This document shows, one piece after another, positions 25,647 to 37,416 of a stretch of DNA of 64,000 nt; positions within the stretch are counted from its first letter, which is position 1, and the number at the start of each line of letters is the position of its first letter. The notes under the pieces are model-generated. The model saw only the letters and a program-made list of their open reading frames with translations, did not search any database and was not told the DNA's origin. The stretch is taken from contig JAAALK010000086.1 in NCBI GenBank assembly GCA_019279435.1, forward strand, positions 21,745,913 through 21,809,912. The letters are read 5' to 3'. The translations under genes and the position numbers were made by a program. This stretch comes from Zizania palustris. Lineage: Eukaryota; Streptophyta; Magnoliopsida; Poales; Poaceae.

Positions 25647-26541
25647 CACTACCGGAAAAAGTTTATTTGTCGAGTGCCACATACTTTGCCGAGTGCATTT
25701 CATCGGGCACTCGGCAAATGAAATGCACTCGGCAAAGTACGTGGCACTCGGTAAAGACTAGGGTTTGCCGAGTGTTACGCCATAGGCACTCGGCAAAGCA
25801 CCTGAAAAATCGTCCACCCATTTTTTGCTGACGCCGTTATGGCGGCAGGGGTAAAAATGTAATTTTGCCGAGTGCCACTAACGGACACTCGGCAAATTCT
25901 ATCCTTTGCCGAGTGCCACAAATAAAAACACTCGGCAAATAATATCTAGTTGTCATTATTTCATGTGAAAACACATTTTGAGTACATATCACATTTTAAA
26001 AATATTTTAAACCTGAATTTTTTTTACAGTTATAATTCAACATCTGTTAATCCATGGAAAATTTTCATATTTTTCAGAGTGGGTTTGCTATTTTTAATAA
26101 ATTAATCATGTTTCTAGGATTTACTTCAAAGTGGGTCAAATTTCAACTGCACGTACATGAAATAATGACTCAAAAATTATAGAAAAATCATATTTATGTT
26201 CATGATTACATTTTTAATCTTTTACAATTAAATGTAACTAAATATTTAAAATCTAATTTACGACACTCGACTCGGCAAACCTCCGTTAACGGCCACCCCG
26301 GTCGTCAGACGAGTGCGTTTGCCGAGTGCCACCGTGGACACTCGGCGAAGTGCCACATTGCACTCGGCAAAGACTTCGCCGAGTGCCCGATAAAAAGCAC
26401 TCGACGAATCCCCACGTCACCGATAAGGCTGGTGCCGAGTGGGGTTCGCCGAGTGTGGCACTCGGCGAAGCCATTGCCGAGTGCAAAAGAGGCTTCGCCG
26501 AGTGCCCTAGGCACTCGGCAAACAAGGGCAGTCCCGTTGTG
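25647..26541. mobile_element. Non-autonomous CACTA element with TGCCGAGTG subterminal repeats
   Basis: It starts CACTACCGGAAAAAG and ends CCCGTTGTG (a mutated CCCGGTAGTG), with TTT on both sides (25644-25646 and 26542-26544), fitting the 3-bp CACTA duplication. Both ends are packed with TTTGCCGAGTGCC and its inverse GGCACTCGGCAAA, the subterminal transposase-binding repeats typical of grass CACTA families. The middle (about 25940-26260) is AT-rich and non-coding. Frames seen across the ends are artefacts of these repeats. Confidence 0.9.
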
Positions 26542-26544
26542 TTT

Positions 26545-27121
26545 GTGTTACTACTCGTTACGAGTAAACCAAACCTCCTGTGTTCTACTTTCTTAGAACT
26601 AACTCTAAGGTGCTTCTCTGAATAATTGGATAGAATTTCAGTACACTGAAACAAGATATAGATAAATCTAAAAAATATCATAATAACTTATATTCAAAAA
26701 CAGAGATATTTAGATATTTCCTCTTTCTTTACAAAATGGATATTTCATGTGAGGCCGCCGACCGCGGCGGAGATGTTTGGAGCCGGGCAGCTCCAACGGC
26801 TCACAGGCATGGCAAGTTGTGCTAGCGTGTGGAAGCTCGTGGCGGATGCGCAACGACGGTGCGGCGACATCACGGCGAGGGCGCATTGACAAGTTTGACA
26901 TTAGAGGTCTAGAGCCGGTGGAGGGTAGGTGTCCCTCACGTTGCTTGGCGGTAAGGTACCTCTAGATCTGCTCCTCTCTCGATGTGCAGCCGGAGGTGGT
27001 GAAGCCTTGTGTTGTGGTGTGCTGCATGGGGTTGGCGCGACAGCTAAGTGACGTCGACGTGGCCATAGCACGGTGTCGGCGCGACGACGTGTGCTATGGG
27101 CGGCGCGGAGGCATGAGGCGC
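26545..27121. other. Unassigned host DNA split by the 3.3-kb LTR
   Basis: GC-rich sequence (about 26750-27121) that resumes at 30444 after the solo LTR and again after the hAT element at 31656. It carries short open stretches but no domain. It may itself be the inside of an older element. Confidence 0.35.
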
Positions 27122-27126
27122 GAGGT

Positions 27127-30100
27127 TGTAACACCCCAGAAATTAAAAAGGAATAAAATAAAAGAAAAATATTATTTAAATCATTTCTGGATTTATTTAT
27201 TAAAGGAAAATCATAAAAGAACCCAAATAAAGCCAAACAGGGAGAAATATACAAAATCTGGACTTGAAAATTTTATGAGATGGACTAGAGACCAAGATAT
27301 AATTTTAGAATTTTTTACAAATTTTTATCAACAGTGATTCAACCCTGAATCAAATAAATGAATTACTGGAATTATTTTAAAATCAAAAAAGGATTAAAAA
27401 GGTTAATGGGCCTCAACCCCGAAACCCCCTCCAGCGGCCTTTAGGCCCAGCCCATCACTGCCCTCCCACTGACAAGCGGGACCCGCCTGTCGGCGCCGCC
27501 CTCCCCTCTCTCCTCCCGCCCGCGCCCCGCCTGGACCCACCTGCCAGCCCCGCCGCGCCACTGACCACTCGGCCCCGCCTGCCAGGCCCTTCCTTTCCTG
27601 TTTCGCCCGCTGACAGGTGGGGGCCACCTGTCAGCATCGTCTTCTTCGTTGGAAGGGGATCCCCCTTCCTTATCCGGCGAGATCCCCTCCCAAATCCGCC
27701 GCCGGCCGCCCGATTTCGCCCAACCGAGCACTAAATCGTGATCCACTCACTCCGGCGATCTCTTTCCATCCAAACCCGACGCGGATTCGTGAATATAGAA
27801 GCCTCCCCGTACGCATGGAAGCTCGCCGGCGCAAAAATGGAACCCCTCGGATTCCCACCGGCGTCCTTCCCTCTTTACGCCGGCAAACCCCCTATTTATA
27901 CCCCTCCAGCCACCGCACTCACCTCACACCGCCGTAACCCAAAGCCTTAGCCCTCCAGAGCGCTCCCTTGGCATTTTCGGGTATCCCCTCGACTTCAACT
28001 CCGGCGAGCAATCGCCGTCGTCTCGGACCCCCGCCGCCCTAGCCACCACCACCGTCGAGTCCGCCGTCTACCGCCCCACCTCGGCATCCACTCCGTTGGT
28101 CGAGGACGCCGCCGGATCGCCGTCGCCGACGAGCTCCCGAAAACCCCATTTCGTCTACCCTCACCGCCGGCCACCGTCCGTCGCCCTCCGTCGCCACCCG
28201 AGGTACCATCGTAATCTCCACCCTCTCCTCTTTCCATTTTCGCTAAGAGCTAGGCCCCTAGGCGCTCGCCGCCGCCGCAGCCACCGCACCCGAGGCCTCG
28301 CCGTCGCCGGAGAAGAAGGGTGCGTACCCCTTACGCACGTGCCGTGCCGGACGCACCCACAGCCGTCCGATCGTGATCGGAGGGCTACGATTAAATCCCT
28401 CCAGGATTTAATCAGGGCCCTCGGATCTGATCAAAGCGGTACCGAGCGCTCACAGCCGTCGATCGCGACTTAAAATGCTGGAGCAATCTGGTGCGTCCAC
28501 GTCATACCGGTTCGCGAGATCTAATCTGAGCCGTCCGATTTCATTAAAACCCTCCCGCCTCGCGCTCAGCCGCCAGATCTGGATCCTACGGCTCTGGATC
28601 GGCCGGTCCACGCGTATAGTCACGGGTTCACGGTGAACCTGGTTCACCGTGGACCAGGGACTATTTTTCTGTTTAAATAAAATCCAGAAAATAGTTTAAA
28701 CTTCAAAAATTCATATCTTGCTCATTTTAACTCCAAATTTCACCATTCAAATTTTGTTAGAACCAGAATATTATTCTCTACACAATAGTGCCATAAAAAC
28801 AGTATGTTTCTGTTGTCCAAAATATTGTTGATAAATAAATGGATAAAAATCCCTTAGGGTTGAAATTAATAATACAGAAAATAAATTGGGAAAAATTCTA
28901 AAATATTAAACTTTACTGTTTTGAACAGAACCTTGAAATATTAAAAATATTACTTCACATAATAAAACCCACAAATGTGTATGTTTAATATTGGGTGAAT
29001 TTTTATCTGTTTATTGAATGTATTATTTATTTTTCCGTAACGAGAAGACTACGAGTTCGTCGAGGAGCAGGAGTTCTACCCCGAGGTTCCTCCATCACCC
29101 TTTGCTGATCAAGGCAAGTCATCGACCACCTTTGTGGACACAGTTGATCATTATTGAGCCCATGATTTAATAAATTATCGCTATAACTCATAGGTTAATA
29201 TTGCATTAGTCAAAGATCAAGCCATACACTTATATTTATTAGATCCCCGTCCTTGTGTGCAAACCCAAGCCATGCTTATTGAGCCTTAACTCCTTGTCAC
29301 TCTACAAATATTATATTAGCTAGTGCCCAATGTACCGGCACAACTGCTATAGGATATAAAGAATGAGTCGTAGAGTAGATGGATTCTGGTATATGTAATA
29401 CCCTGTTATTCTTGTCTCTGGACTCTGTTGGAGTTAGGTGTGTTATAAGTATGGTGGGTTCCGGGTGCAAGCTCGGGTTTTGGTATGTCGCACCCGGGGC
29501 ACTATAAGGACCGGTCTGCGGGATCTGTTGCAAAGCACTTCCGTACCAACCACAAGTCTAATGGGTAAGTCCTAACTGGAAGTGTGGAACACTCCGTCTC
29601 ACGGCACCATAGTGGAGGGGGCAAGGGGCTAGCCCTCAGGGCGCCTTGTACCGACGATGGCTCAAGAGGGGGTATTGTGGAAACTCGACATGGCGAGACA
29701 CGGTACGAAACCTATAAGAGGGTGCTGTTGAGTCGGGGAAGACCATATGGAAGGTTTTGGCACGAGTTCCCGTGTGATGGGTCATCTCGTTACACTTCGG
29801 TGTAGGTGATGAGTGCGTGCCTTGTGGGTACAGTGGTACATCTCTGATCAGAGTAAAATCAATCTTTTCGAAAAGCCGAGCCCACGGTCAAGGGCGGGTT
29901 GTGTGACTACTCGCAGTTAGTTTACAATTGATTGAATGGATGAGTTATTCATGGCATGTAAGGACTGTTGTGCGGGGAGGTAAAACGTACTCCTCGAGTT
30001 AGAAGATGATGATGATGCATTCACATGTTTACTTTTCCATACAAATAAATGCTCACATTAAATGCTTTACAAATATGCTGCTTCCGCTAAACTAGCCACT

Positions 30101-30438
30101 ATCTCCCTTGTTATTATCTTGCATTTATAATTGCATTCGGTGGCTTGCTGAGTACATCTGTACTCACCCCGTTGACTTACACCATCAGAGCCAGTCTACT
30201 ATGAGGAGGATGAAGGTCTGGAGTAGCGACCCAGTCAAGGCGAGACTGGAAGGAGGCGTTCATCTAGGACCCTTATTTTATTAGTTTCTCTTCATCTTTA
30301 TTCACTTTTGTATTAATGCGGTCTACGAACCGTGAATGATTTGCCCGTATTGTACGTGGTCGTGTGATGAACGTCTTGTTTTATTGATTTTCTATGGAAT
30401 TTCAATAAAGTCCTGATTTATTAAATCGGGGCGCGACA
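27127..30438 (+). mobile_element. Solo LTR, 3.3 kb, Ty3/gypsy-like, TSD GAGGT
   Basis: It begins TGTAACACCCC and ends GGGGCGCGACA, with a perfect 5-bp duplication GAGGT (27122-27126 and 30439-30443). There is no gag-pol and no second LTR, so the element is a solo LTR left by recombination. AATAAA at 30404, just before the 3' end, fits an R-region polyadenylation signal and sets the + orientation. Length and the TGTAACACC start resemble large chromovirus (Tekay-type) LTRs of grasses; that family name is inference. Many short ORFs in the GC-rich 27.4-28.6 kb part have no domains. Confidence 0.9.
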
Positions 30439-30750
30439 GAGGTGCACAGCGTAGAGGCACGCGAGGCGTGCGCCGTAGAGGCATGTAAGGCGCGCCCGGT
30501 TGCACTAGGCGGCACGACGATGGCGGTCGACAAGGGCACGATGGTGGTTGATGACGTCATGGTGGCAGCGTACGATGACACAATGACAATAGGTGACGTC
30601 ACGATGGTGGCAGGTGAGGGCACAACGGTGGCGGACAATGAAGGCACAAGACGACAACATGGAGGTGACACTATGACGGCGTGGGGGTGTTAGTGAGTGA
30701 CGTCCAACATCGGCTTGGGCGGACTCGATGTGATCTATTCAGTCAGTTGG

Positions 30751-31655
30751 TAGGGATGGCAGTCGGGTATGACGGGTACGGGTAGTGCATACCCATACCC
30801 GTACCCGTTTACCCGACGGGTAAAAACCCATGCCCATACCCATTACCCGCGGGCGCCATATACCCGCGGGTATACCCGTTTACCCGTGAAGCAGGGAGGA
30901 GAGAGAGGAGGGTTAAAAAATTGAAGGAATTATACCATGCATCACCTAGTTAATGCAAAATTGGATTCATCTTAACAACTTAACAATTAGAAATCAAGTT
31001 ATATAAACCAAAAGCAACTTGTTCATGGGGCGTTAGATTTCCAAAACCAACCAGAAATTAGGCTTTTTAAAATTTCTATTTATATCCTAGACAGATCTCA
31101 TTGTATTCTTTATTGATATATTTCTTTTATGGTTCATAATTACATCAAATAATATTGCATGTCTTTTTCACCTGATTGCAAAAGTTAGCAATCAAATGTT
31201 GGAGTTGTATGAGCAAAACCGTGCATCTCAGGTGCAACCATCTCATGGAAATGAAGCTGATGGGAGCTCTGCTAGGTGTTGCAAGTCAGCATGGCGTTGA
31301 GCAAATCCATAAAAATCAAACTAGGAGCTAGAAAATGCTTCGAAACAACAGAGGCTACCATGGAAGCAATAAAATCAGAAGCAACCAGAGTGGAAGTAGA
31401 GTTGATATTGGTGCAAAGGATAGTTCACACCCGAGTTCATACGGGTAAACGGCATGGGGATTTCGGCAAGTGGGGATAGTTCTCAAATTAGTTTTTATAT
31501 CTCAGATAATCGGGTAAACGGGTAAACGGGTATGGGTAGTCAATATCCATACCCGTACCCGTTTACCCGTCGGGTACAAATTTGAGAACAAACTCAATCC
31601 CATTAGGGTTTTTACCCGCGGGTAAACGGGTAATCGGGCACAATTGCCATTCCTA
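30751..31655. mobile_element. hAT element, same family as 13133-16563
   Basis: Terminal TAGGGATGGCAGTCGGG and inverted TAGGAATGGCAATTGTG bound a 905-bp unit. Its ends are dense in ACCCGTTTACCC / CGGGTAAAC motifs. The interior near 31190-31290 reads [20 protein letters not shown], reminiscent of a transposase remnant. Flanking octamers (TCAGTTGG, AGCGCCGG) do not match, so the duplication has decayed or the ends recombined. Confidence 0.75.
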
Positions 31656-31663
31656 AGCGCCGG

Positions 31664-32437
31664 CCATGAGGCAGTGCGCAATGGTTGTGGTCGGAGTGTG
31701 GCTGCGCGGAGACCAAGAGGCGGAGCGCGGCGACGCGATGTCTAGGAGGTGGTGTGCGGCACCCCTCGGCAATGGTTTGAGGCTCGGATCTATCTTGTGG
31801 TGGTGGCTGTGCAAGATTCGAGATCGTTTGGAGCTCCTCTCCGATGTGGTTTTTCCTCTAATGATATCTCAGCGGTCATAGGTTTGTCTCTTCTCGTTTT
31901 CCTCCTTTCCTTCAGATCTCCTTCCCTTTTTTGACCATCTTCCTTCTCGGTTAGTTATGGGGTAATGCTCATCTCGATGTTTTTGTTTTTTCTTAATTAT
32001 TGTCTCCTAAAACAATACTTTTGTATTTTTCTTCTTCTATATCAATATATACCTCCAAGCTTATCTTGTGTGTGGATTGTTATACCTACCTTCCGTGTCC
32101 ACTGTTTGTTAATTTATCACATACGCGTGAGCGTCTCGAGTCTGCCAATCAGTGCAGTGCTGCATCTTGATCTGAATTTGGATGCAACAAAGGTACCGAA
32201 GTGACTGCATCCACCGTCGTGCAGTCCCTCTAATGGCCCCCGCATGCTCTAATTCGCATTATTGTGAGCGGTCTGCAATCATGATCAGATGAACTGATCA
32301 GGCAGGTGACGACTTCCCGGCGACTCCGTAGATGAGGTAATATTTTGATTCGGAAAGATTTGGCAAGGACGAGGTGAGCACGACGAACCTCTCATCCATG
32401 GTCTCCACGTGGGTGCTCACCTAGATCTCTTTCTCTT
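31664..32437. other. Intergenic, nothing recognised
   Basis: GC-rich to about 31860, then pyrimidine-rich and AT-rich. No domain in the short frames; no repeat array. Confidence 0.35.
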
Positions 32438-33185
32438 TGTCTAAGACTAATAGTTAGATGACTAAAATTAGTTTATATATATGTTTAGATATTTTAGACT
32501 ACTAAAATCAATTTTACACCTCGCTGTCACGCGCCACGCAAAGGAGGGGTTTAGAGGCTAACCCACAACCCAATCAGACGAGTGAACAGTACCACGGGTA
32601 CTATTCAAAAGAACAGTACCGCGGTACTTTAGCAGATTAGTAATTAGAGATAAGATTAATTTAAAAATCCAATTAGGTTAAGATTCCAATTCAGTTAGTA
32701 TTGAGTTGTTAGATTAAATGAGTAGTAGTAGATTAAGGTTGTTAGAATCAGATTAAGGTTGTTATTAGATTAGATCAGTCTTGTGTCTATATAAATAGGG
32801 CTGATACACTAGAGAAAATCATCGAGTGTTTAGAAAAGACTTAGCCTCTCTATTGTATCCCTGCCTCGACGGTGCGACGTGAAGCGTGGCTCCATTGCGC
32901 CGATGAGGGTCAGGGCCTCGATCAATTCTTCAGTTATTAATTCGGTCACAATGTTTTGCTATCTTCTCCGTCCATGGATTCCAACCCGTGACACTCGCGC
33001 TATAGATAGTATGTATGTATCAAAAGTTTGGTATTGACGCAAATTAGTTCAGTTTTGTGTACTAATAGGCTAACAATTAGTCAAAAGCTAACATTAATTA
33101 GCCCATCTATTAGCTGCACTAATTAGATCAACGGGCTAAATTTTAGTATCTAATTGTTAGTCACGTGATCAAACATAGCCTTAGT
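32438..33185. mobile_element. MITE (CTAATAGTTAG family) interrupted by a solo LTR
   Basis: The two flanks of the LTR at 32525-32993 join into a unit. It starts CTAAGACTAATAGTTAGATG and ends with GTTAGTCACGTGATC, and it matches the MITE copies at 36053-36398 and 36399-36868 in its internal ACTAAAATYRATTTTAC and AATTAGTTCA motifs. The outer ends are degraded. Confidence 0.6.
32525..32993 (+). mobile_element. Solo LTR, 469 bp, TSD CTCGC
   Basis: It starts TGTCACGCG and ends CCCGTGACA, giving TG...CA ends. A perfect 5-bp duplication CTCGC is at 32520-32524 and 32994-32998. TATATAAATAGGG at about 32788 is the likely LTR promoter. No internal retrotransposon sequence remains. It is inserted in the MITE listed at 32438-33185. 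Confidence 0.92.
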
Positions 33186-33303
33186 TCCTCAATAATAATA
33201 ATGCTCCTATACATGTACAAAGTACCGAGTTTACAATTACAAGCAAGTAATGCATTTGTTCAGGGCGTAGTGCTCACCAGATTGTGTTGATGTCCGTTGA
33301 CAA

Positions 33304-35534
33304 TTATGCGTCTGCAAAAGCATAGGTACTGATCAATGACCTGTACTCTTCATTCTCCTCACACCCTCTACTTCTAAGTACCCCCATTAGCCTCCCTGCA
33401 CTCTCTGTATCATTTTTCTCCTTGAAATTTGCAAGGAGACTCTCAACATTTGTGGGTCTTGGTATCCATTTACTTGTACTTGTGATGGCAGCAGCTTTCT
33501 CCATACATGACAGAGCATCAGATGATCTATCATCCTTCAGGTATGCTGTGGCAAGGATTTCCCAGGTGTTCGGTTTCGGATTTCCGCCTTTCTCAACAAA
33601 TCTGTTCAGGGTTTGCTCAGCCTTGGTAGAAAAGCCTTCTCTGGCATACCATGCTAATATAATGTTCATAGTCTTAGGATCAAAACTGGAACTTTTTGAT
33701 GCCCATTCCTCATAAAGAAGTTCAGTTCCCTCCATATCTCCTAGCCTGACAAGGGCAGATAGCATCTCCTGGTAACCCAGGTTATGGATTGTGGGGATGG
33801 TTGCTTTATACCAATTCCAAATGCGGTAGACTTCTTCCTTCTTGCCAAGGTGGCTATAGAGTGTGATGAGGAAATGGAAGCATTTTTTGTCCCGGACTGT
33901 TGTTCTCTTTTCCGCTTCTTTCAGGGACTCTTCTGCCTTCTCAAAGTTACCCAGCTTAATGTACATACTAGCAAGAGTTGTATAAGTAGTCCAATTCGCA
34001 ACAACACTCTCATCGCCAATCATCTGGTCCAAGACTTGCTCCATTCCATCAGCATCTTGCATAGCTGCACAACTCTTTATCCAAATGTTGTAAGTGCAGA
34101 CATCAAAGGCAATGTTTCTTTCCTTCATCTCATCAACAATCATGGACACTTTCTCAGCCTCTTCAACATCCACATAAAAATTCATTAACACGTTAAAAGG
34201 TAACGTGTCAGTTGCAAATCCCTGTTTTCTCATCTGCTCAAATGTGCTTTCTGTTTTCTCTTTCATCATAGCTTGGGCATAAACATTGAGAAGAGAACCA
34301 TATGTTCTCTTGTCTTTCAGGGGATCAGGAAGCTCCTCGAAGTATTCTTCAGCATGTGAAACACCACGTCCTTTTGCAATCAGATCCAATTGGATTGCCA
34401 TATCACTAGATGAGAGCGAAAACCTATCCCTGCGCTCGGTCATCCAATCATACACCTATACATGTAACATGTCCCAGAAAATACCTGATGAGAACTAATA
34501 CTGCTATTACATTTATAAGCTTCGTCATCGAAATATGCCCGAAATAAGATAACAAGGCGAAAGGACTTCCATTCAAGCACTGAATAAGTTGTACATCGTG
34601 GCCAAGATATTGTTCTCCACACCTAGTTACTACTCTCAACTTGGAGATACAATGATACCATTTAACTTGAATTTGTTACTGTCCTTAGAGAGGTACCAAA
34701 AAGTATACCATGTTTTTCTACTCTCTGTAGTGACACATTCCATCTTTAGACGAACCATCTTATGGAGAGCTAACAATAATTCCATCTTTGAACCAACCTT
34801 AACCATTAGCGTTGCGTCGTAACTTGCATTTATTCGCACAGAATTTACCAACATTACATAAATTACACCAAATTTCAGCTTAAATAGCGTGGCAAATACC
34901 AATAAGAATTGCAAGTATCTATTTATCTAACGCACACGTCAGATAAAAAAGTTCCCATTCTACATCTTTAGCAAACTTATGATTGGATTAATATTACCAA
35001 CATTAGCTTTTCATAATTCGAACTAAACTAGCACAATAATTCCCAACATTTCCGGATCACTATCAAGTATCAACCGGTAGAAAACAAAAGCTGTAATTTA
35101 GATGGCCGAGAGACGCGAATAGGCACGGCATCATCAATGCATACCTGGAGAGCGAGGTTGAAGCGGCGGAACTTTCGTAGCTCCTTAGCGATGCGGCAGA
35201 GCTCCCACTTGTCGAGGCGGCGCTCTCCCTCGTCCCAGGCCACCAGCGTGCGCCCCACCGGCCGGCCACCGTGACCCACCGCGATGCGACGGTACAGGCT
35301 GCTCCACCGCAAAGCGGCCCTCCTCTCGTAATCCACCGTCCCGTAGCTGTAAACCTTCGCCACTTGCTTCCCATTGCCATCCCCCTCCTCCGCCGCCGCT
35401 GCCGCCGCCGACGACGAGGGGGTCGAGGAGGACGCGCACCTCACCGTCGCCGCGGCAGCCCCCGGGCCGCACGGACGGAGCGGGCTGGAACGCCCCGTGA
35501 CCAGCGAGGAGGACGTGAGTATGTGGAGCAGCAT
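33304..35534 (-). CDS. P-class pentatricopeptide repeat protein (At1g02150-like), two exons
   Basis: Exon 1 (35534-35145, 130 codons) joins exon 2 (34455-33304) in phase 0 at LALQ|VYDWM, giving 513 residues. PPR proteins of this class bind organellar RNA for editing-independent steps such as stabilisation, splicing or translation. The N-terminus is Ser/Ala/Arg-rich like an organelle targeting peptide. VYSYGTVDYERRAALRW (61-77) and LDKWELCRIAKELRKFRRF (107-125) match the conserved front of the Arabidopsis At1g02150 family. About nine 35-residue repeats follow, for example TYGSLLNVYAQAMMKEKTES, TLPFNVLMNFY, CTYNIWIKSCAAMQ and NTWEILATAYLKDDRS. There is no E or DYW tail. The 689-bp intron is GT-AG. 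No defect seen. Confidence 0.93.
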
Positions 35535-35869
35535 GGCGGTCGCCGGTCGCCTCGCCGGTGGGTGGCGGCAGCGGGTGGGTGGGGGAGTGCGGCGAGGAGG
35601 GGCTCCGGTTTCAGATGGAGTTTTTCGGGTGGGGGATAAGAGGAGAGAGAGTGGGGGGGGGGGGGGTGGGGGTGCGGGCTCCGTGCCTTGAGATTCGCGC
35701 GCGCGAATCGGCGGGATCTGGGCCCACCGCTCGATGCCTGCGAGTCTTCCCGCGCAGATTCGTATTGGTGGGCCGGGCCCGTTTCCGCATGGGCTGGACA
35801 CGGACCACTTAGTCTCCAGGCAATAGTTCTCCAATTAATCACAGTCTTGTCTGAAAAAAGGGAATTCAT

Positions 35870-36052
35870 TTCTGATCAAACAAAAAATGAAAAAAAATGT
35901 TTTCTCGATATAACCTGATTAAATCTTGCTAATATTGGCATAAAAAATATACCAAACGGATCCTTAGTTTTCTTACCGCTTAAATACTTCTTTTATTGGG
36001 ATTTGCTTAGACTAAAACTAATAGTTAGCTGACTAACTAATAGCTATATCTA
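35870..36052. other. Spacer with MITE debris
   Basis: AT-rich. Bases 36005-36050 repeat the CTAAAACTAATAGTTAGC start of the neighbouring MITE family, so a truncated copy is likely. Confidence 0.4.
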
Positions 36053-36398
36053 GGCCCTGTTTGGATAAACTGAAACTAATAGTTAGCTAACTAATAACTA
36101 AAGCTAATTTTTAGTTGGCTAAAAATTAGTCATATATGTTTGAATACTTTGAAGTGGTCAAAATCGATTTTGCCTTTGCTACAATAATCATGCTATAGTG
36201 GTGTAGGGGACAAAATAGACTAAGGGTCCCTATTAGCTCAAATTAGTTCACTTTTGTAGATTAATGGACTAACCATTAGTTGGCCGATAAGCTAACAGTT
36301 AGTTCATCAATTAGGTGTATTGTTTAGATAAGCTAAAACTAATTTTTCGTTACTAACTATTAGTTGATAGAATCCAAACAGAGTCCTAATTGTTATTT
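36053..36398. mobile_element. MITE, GGCCCTGTTTGGAT family
   Basis: The left end GGCCCTGTTTGGATAAAC and the right end ATCCAAACAGAGTC are inverted. CTA occurs at both borders as a possible 3-bp duplication. Internal repeats AACTAATAGTTAGCTAAC and AATTAGTTCACTTTTGTA are shared with the copies next door and at 32438. It is non-coding. Confidence 0.7.
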
Positions 36399-36868
36399 AA
36401 TTAATAGTTAGTTGGCTAAACAGAGTCCTAATTGTTATTTAATTAATAGTTAGTTGGCTAAAAATTAGTCATGCATGTCTATGTAGCTAAAATCGATTTT
36501 GCCTTTACTACAATAATCCCGCTATAGTGGTGTAGAGGGCAGAATAATCCAAGGGCTCATATTAACTCAAATTAGTCCACTTTTGTAGACTAATATACTA
36601 ATTATTAATTAGCCAATAAACCAAATAGTTGGTTCACTAATTAGTTGCACTGCTTGTGTGAGCTAAAACTAATTTTAAGGGAAAATTACTTGCATACCAT
36701 TATAATTTTCAGAAATTGCCTATATGCCACTGTCAGTGACTGTGGCGGCCCCCATCTGTCAGTGACACACCAATGGCATATTAGCAAACCGTAAAAATTG
36801 TAATGGCACAGAAAAAATTAACCCAATTTTTAATTACTAACTATGATAGGATCTAAATGAGGCCTAAA
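36399..36868. mobile_element. Second MITE copy carrying a nested MULE-type MITE
   Basis: Same family as the preceding unit, sharing TTAGTTGGCTAAAAATTAGTCAT and CTATAGTGGTGTAG segments in the same orientation. It is split at 36678/36825 by a 146-bp insertion. After the insertion the host sequence resumes with TTACTAACTATGATAGGATC and ends near 36868. Confidence 0.65.
36679..36824. mobile_element. 146-bp MULE-type MITE, copy 1
   Basis: It begins GGGAAAATTACTTGCATACC and ends with ATTAACCC. Flanks TAATTTTAA (36670-36678) and AATTTTTAA (36825-36833) are an imperfect 9-bp duplication. It shares the internal TGTCAGTGACACA palindromic centre and exact length with the copy at 43615, where the duplication is clearer. 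Confidence 0.75.
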
Positions 36869-37122
36869 ACCATGCCAAGCAGCTTTAATACTCGGAAGAT
36901 TGTTGATGAGAGCGTCACCGAAATCACAGGCAACGTTGCAATTTTGAACAAAAGATCCTGTACAAATTGTACATACCATTCATCAATGGCATCATCAATC
37001 TCATCTCTTGTTCTAGATGACCTTCCAGGCATCAAGACACCACCATGCTCAACTGGAAAAAAGAAATGAGCAAGCCCCAACACTGATTGCAACACATACA
37101 TAAACTCCCCTAATATCTTCAC
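36853..37122 (-). other. Unidentified open frame, possible gene fragment
   Basis: An 89-codon frame with protein-like composition (SRTRDEIDDAIDEWYVQFVQ, then LLFKIATLPVISV). I do not recognise the family. It lies just downstream of the GATA gene on the same strand and runs partly into the MITE at its C-terminal end, so it is at best a truncated fragment. Confidence 0.25.
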
Positions 37123-37416
37123 TCCTTTTTTTTCATTTTACCTATGATGAGATTACATCTTTACCAAACAGCATATAAGTTATAACTTCTCCAACAGCCA
37201 TGCGCTACAAACGAGCACAAATCTACTCCCAAAAGCACAGCTAGAAATGTTAGCTGAACGGACAATTCGCTAACTTGGCAAACGCGCATTGTCAGGTAAA
37301 CTAGGGCAATGACGCCCCATCAATGGTTGGTAAATAGAGGAACCATGATCCAGGAAGCTAAAGTAAACTACAGCTGATACCTTCTGCTCCTAAGTAGCTT
37401 GCTAATGGAACAGGGA

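Noticed and set aside
27403..28647. Proline/arginine-rich ORFs in the 3.3-kb LTR
   Set aside because: GC-rich LTR sequence without gag-pol motifs; frames overlap on both strands.
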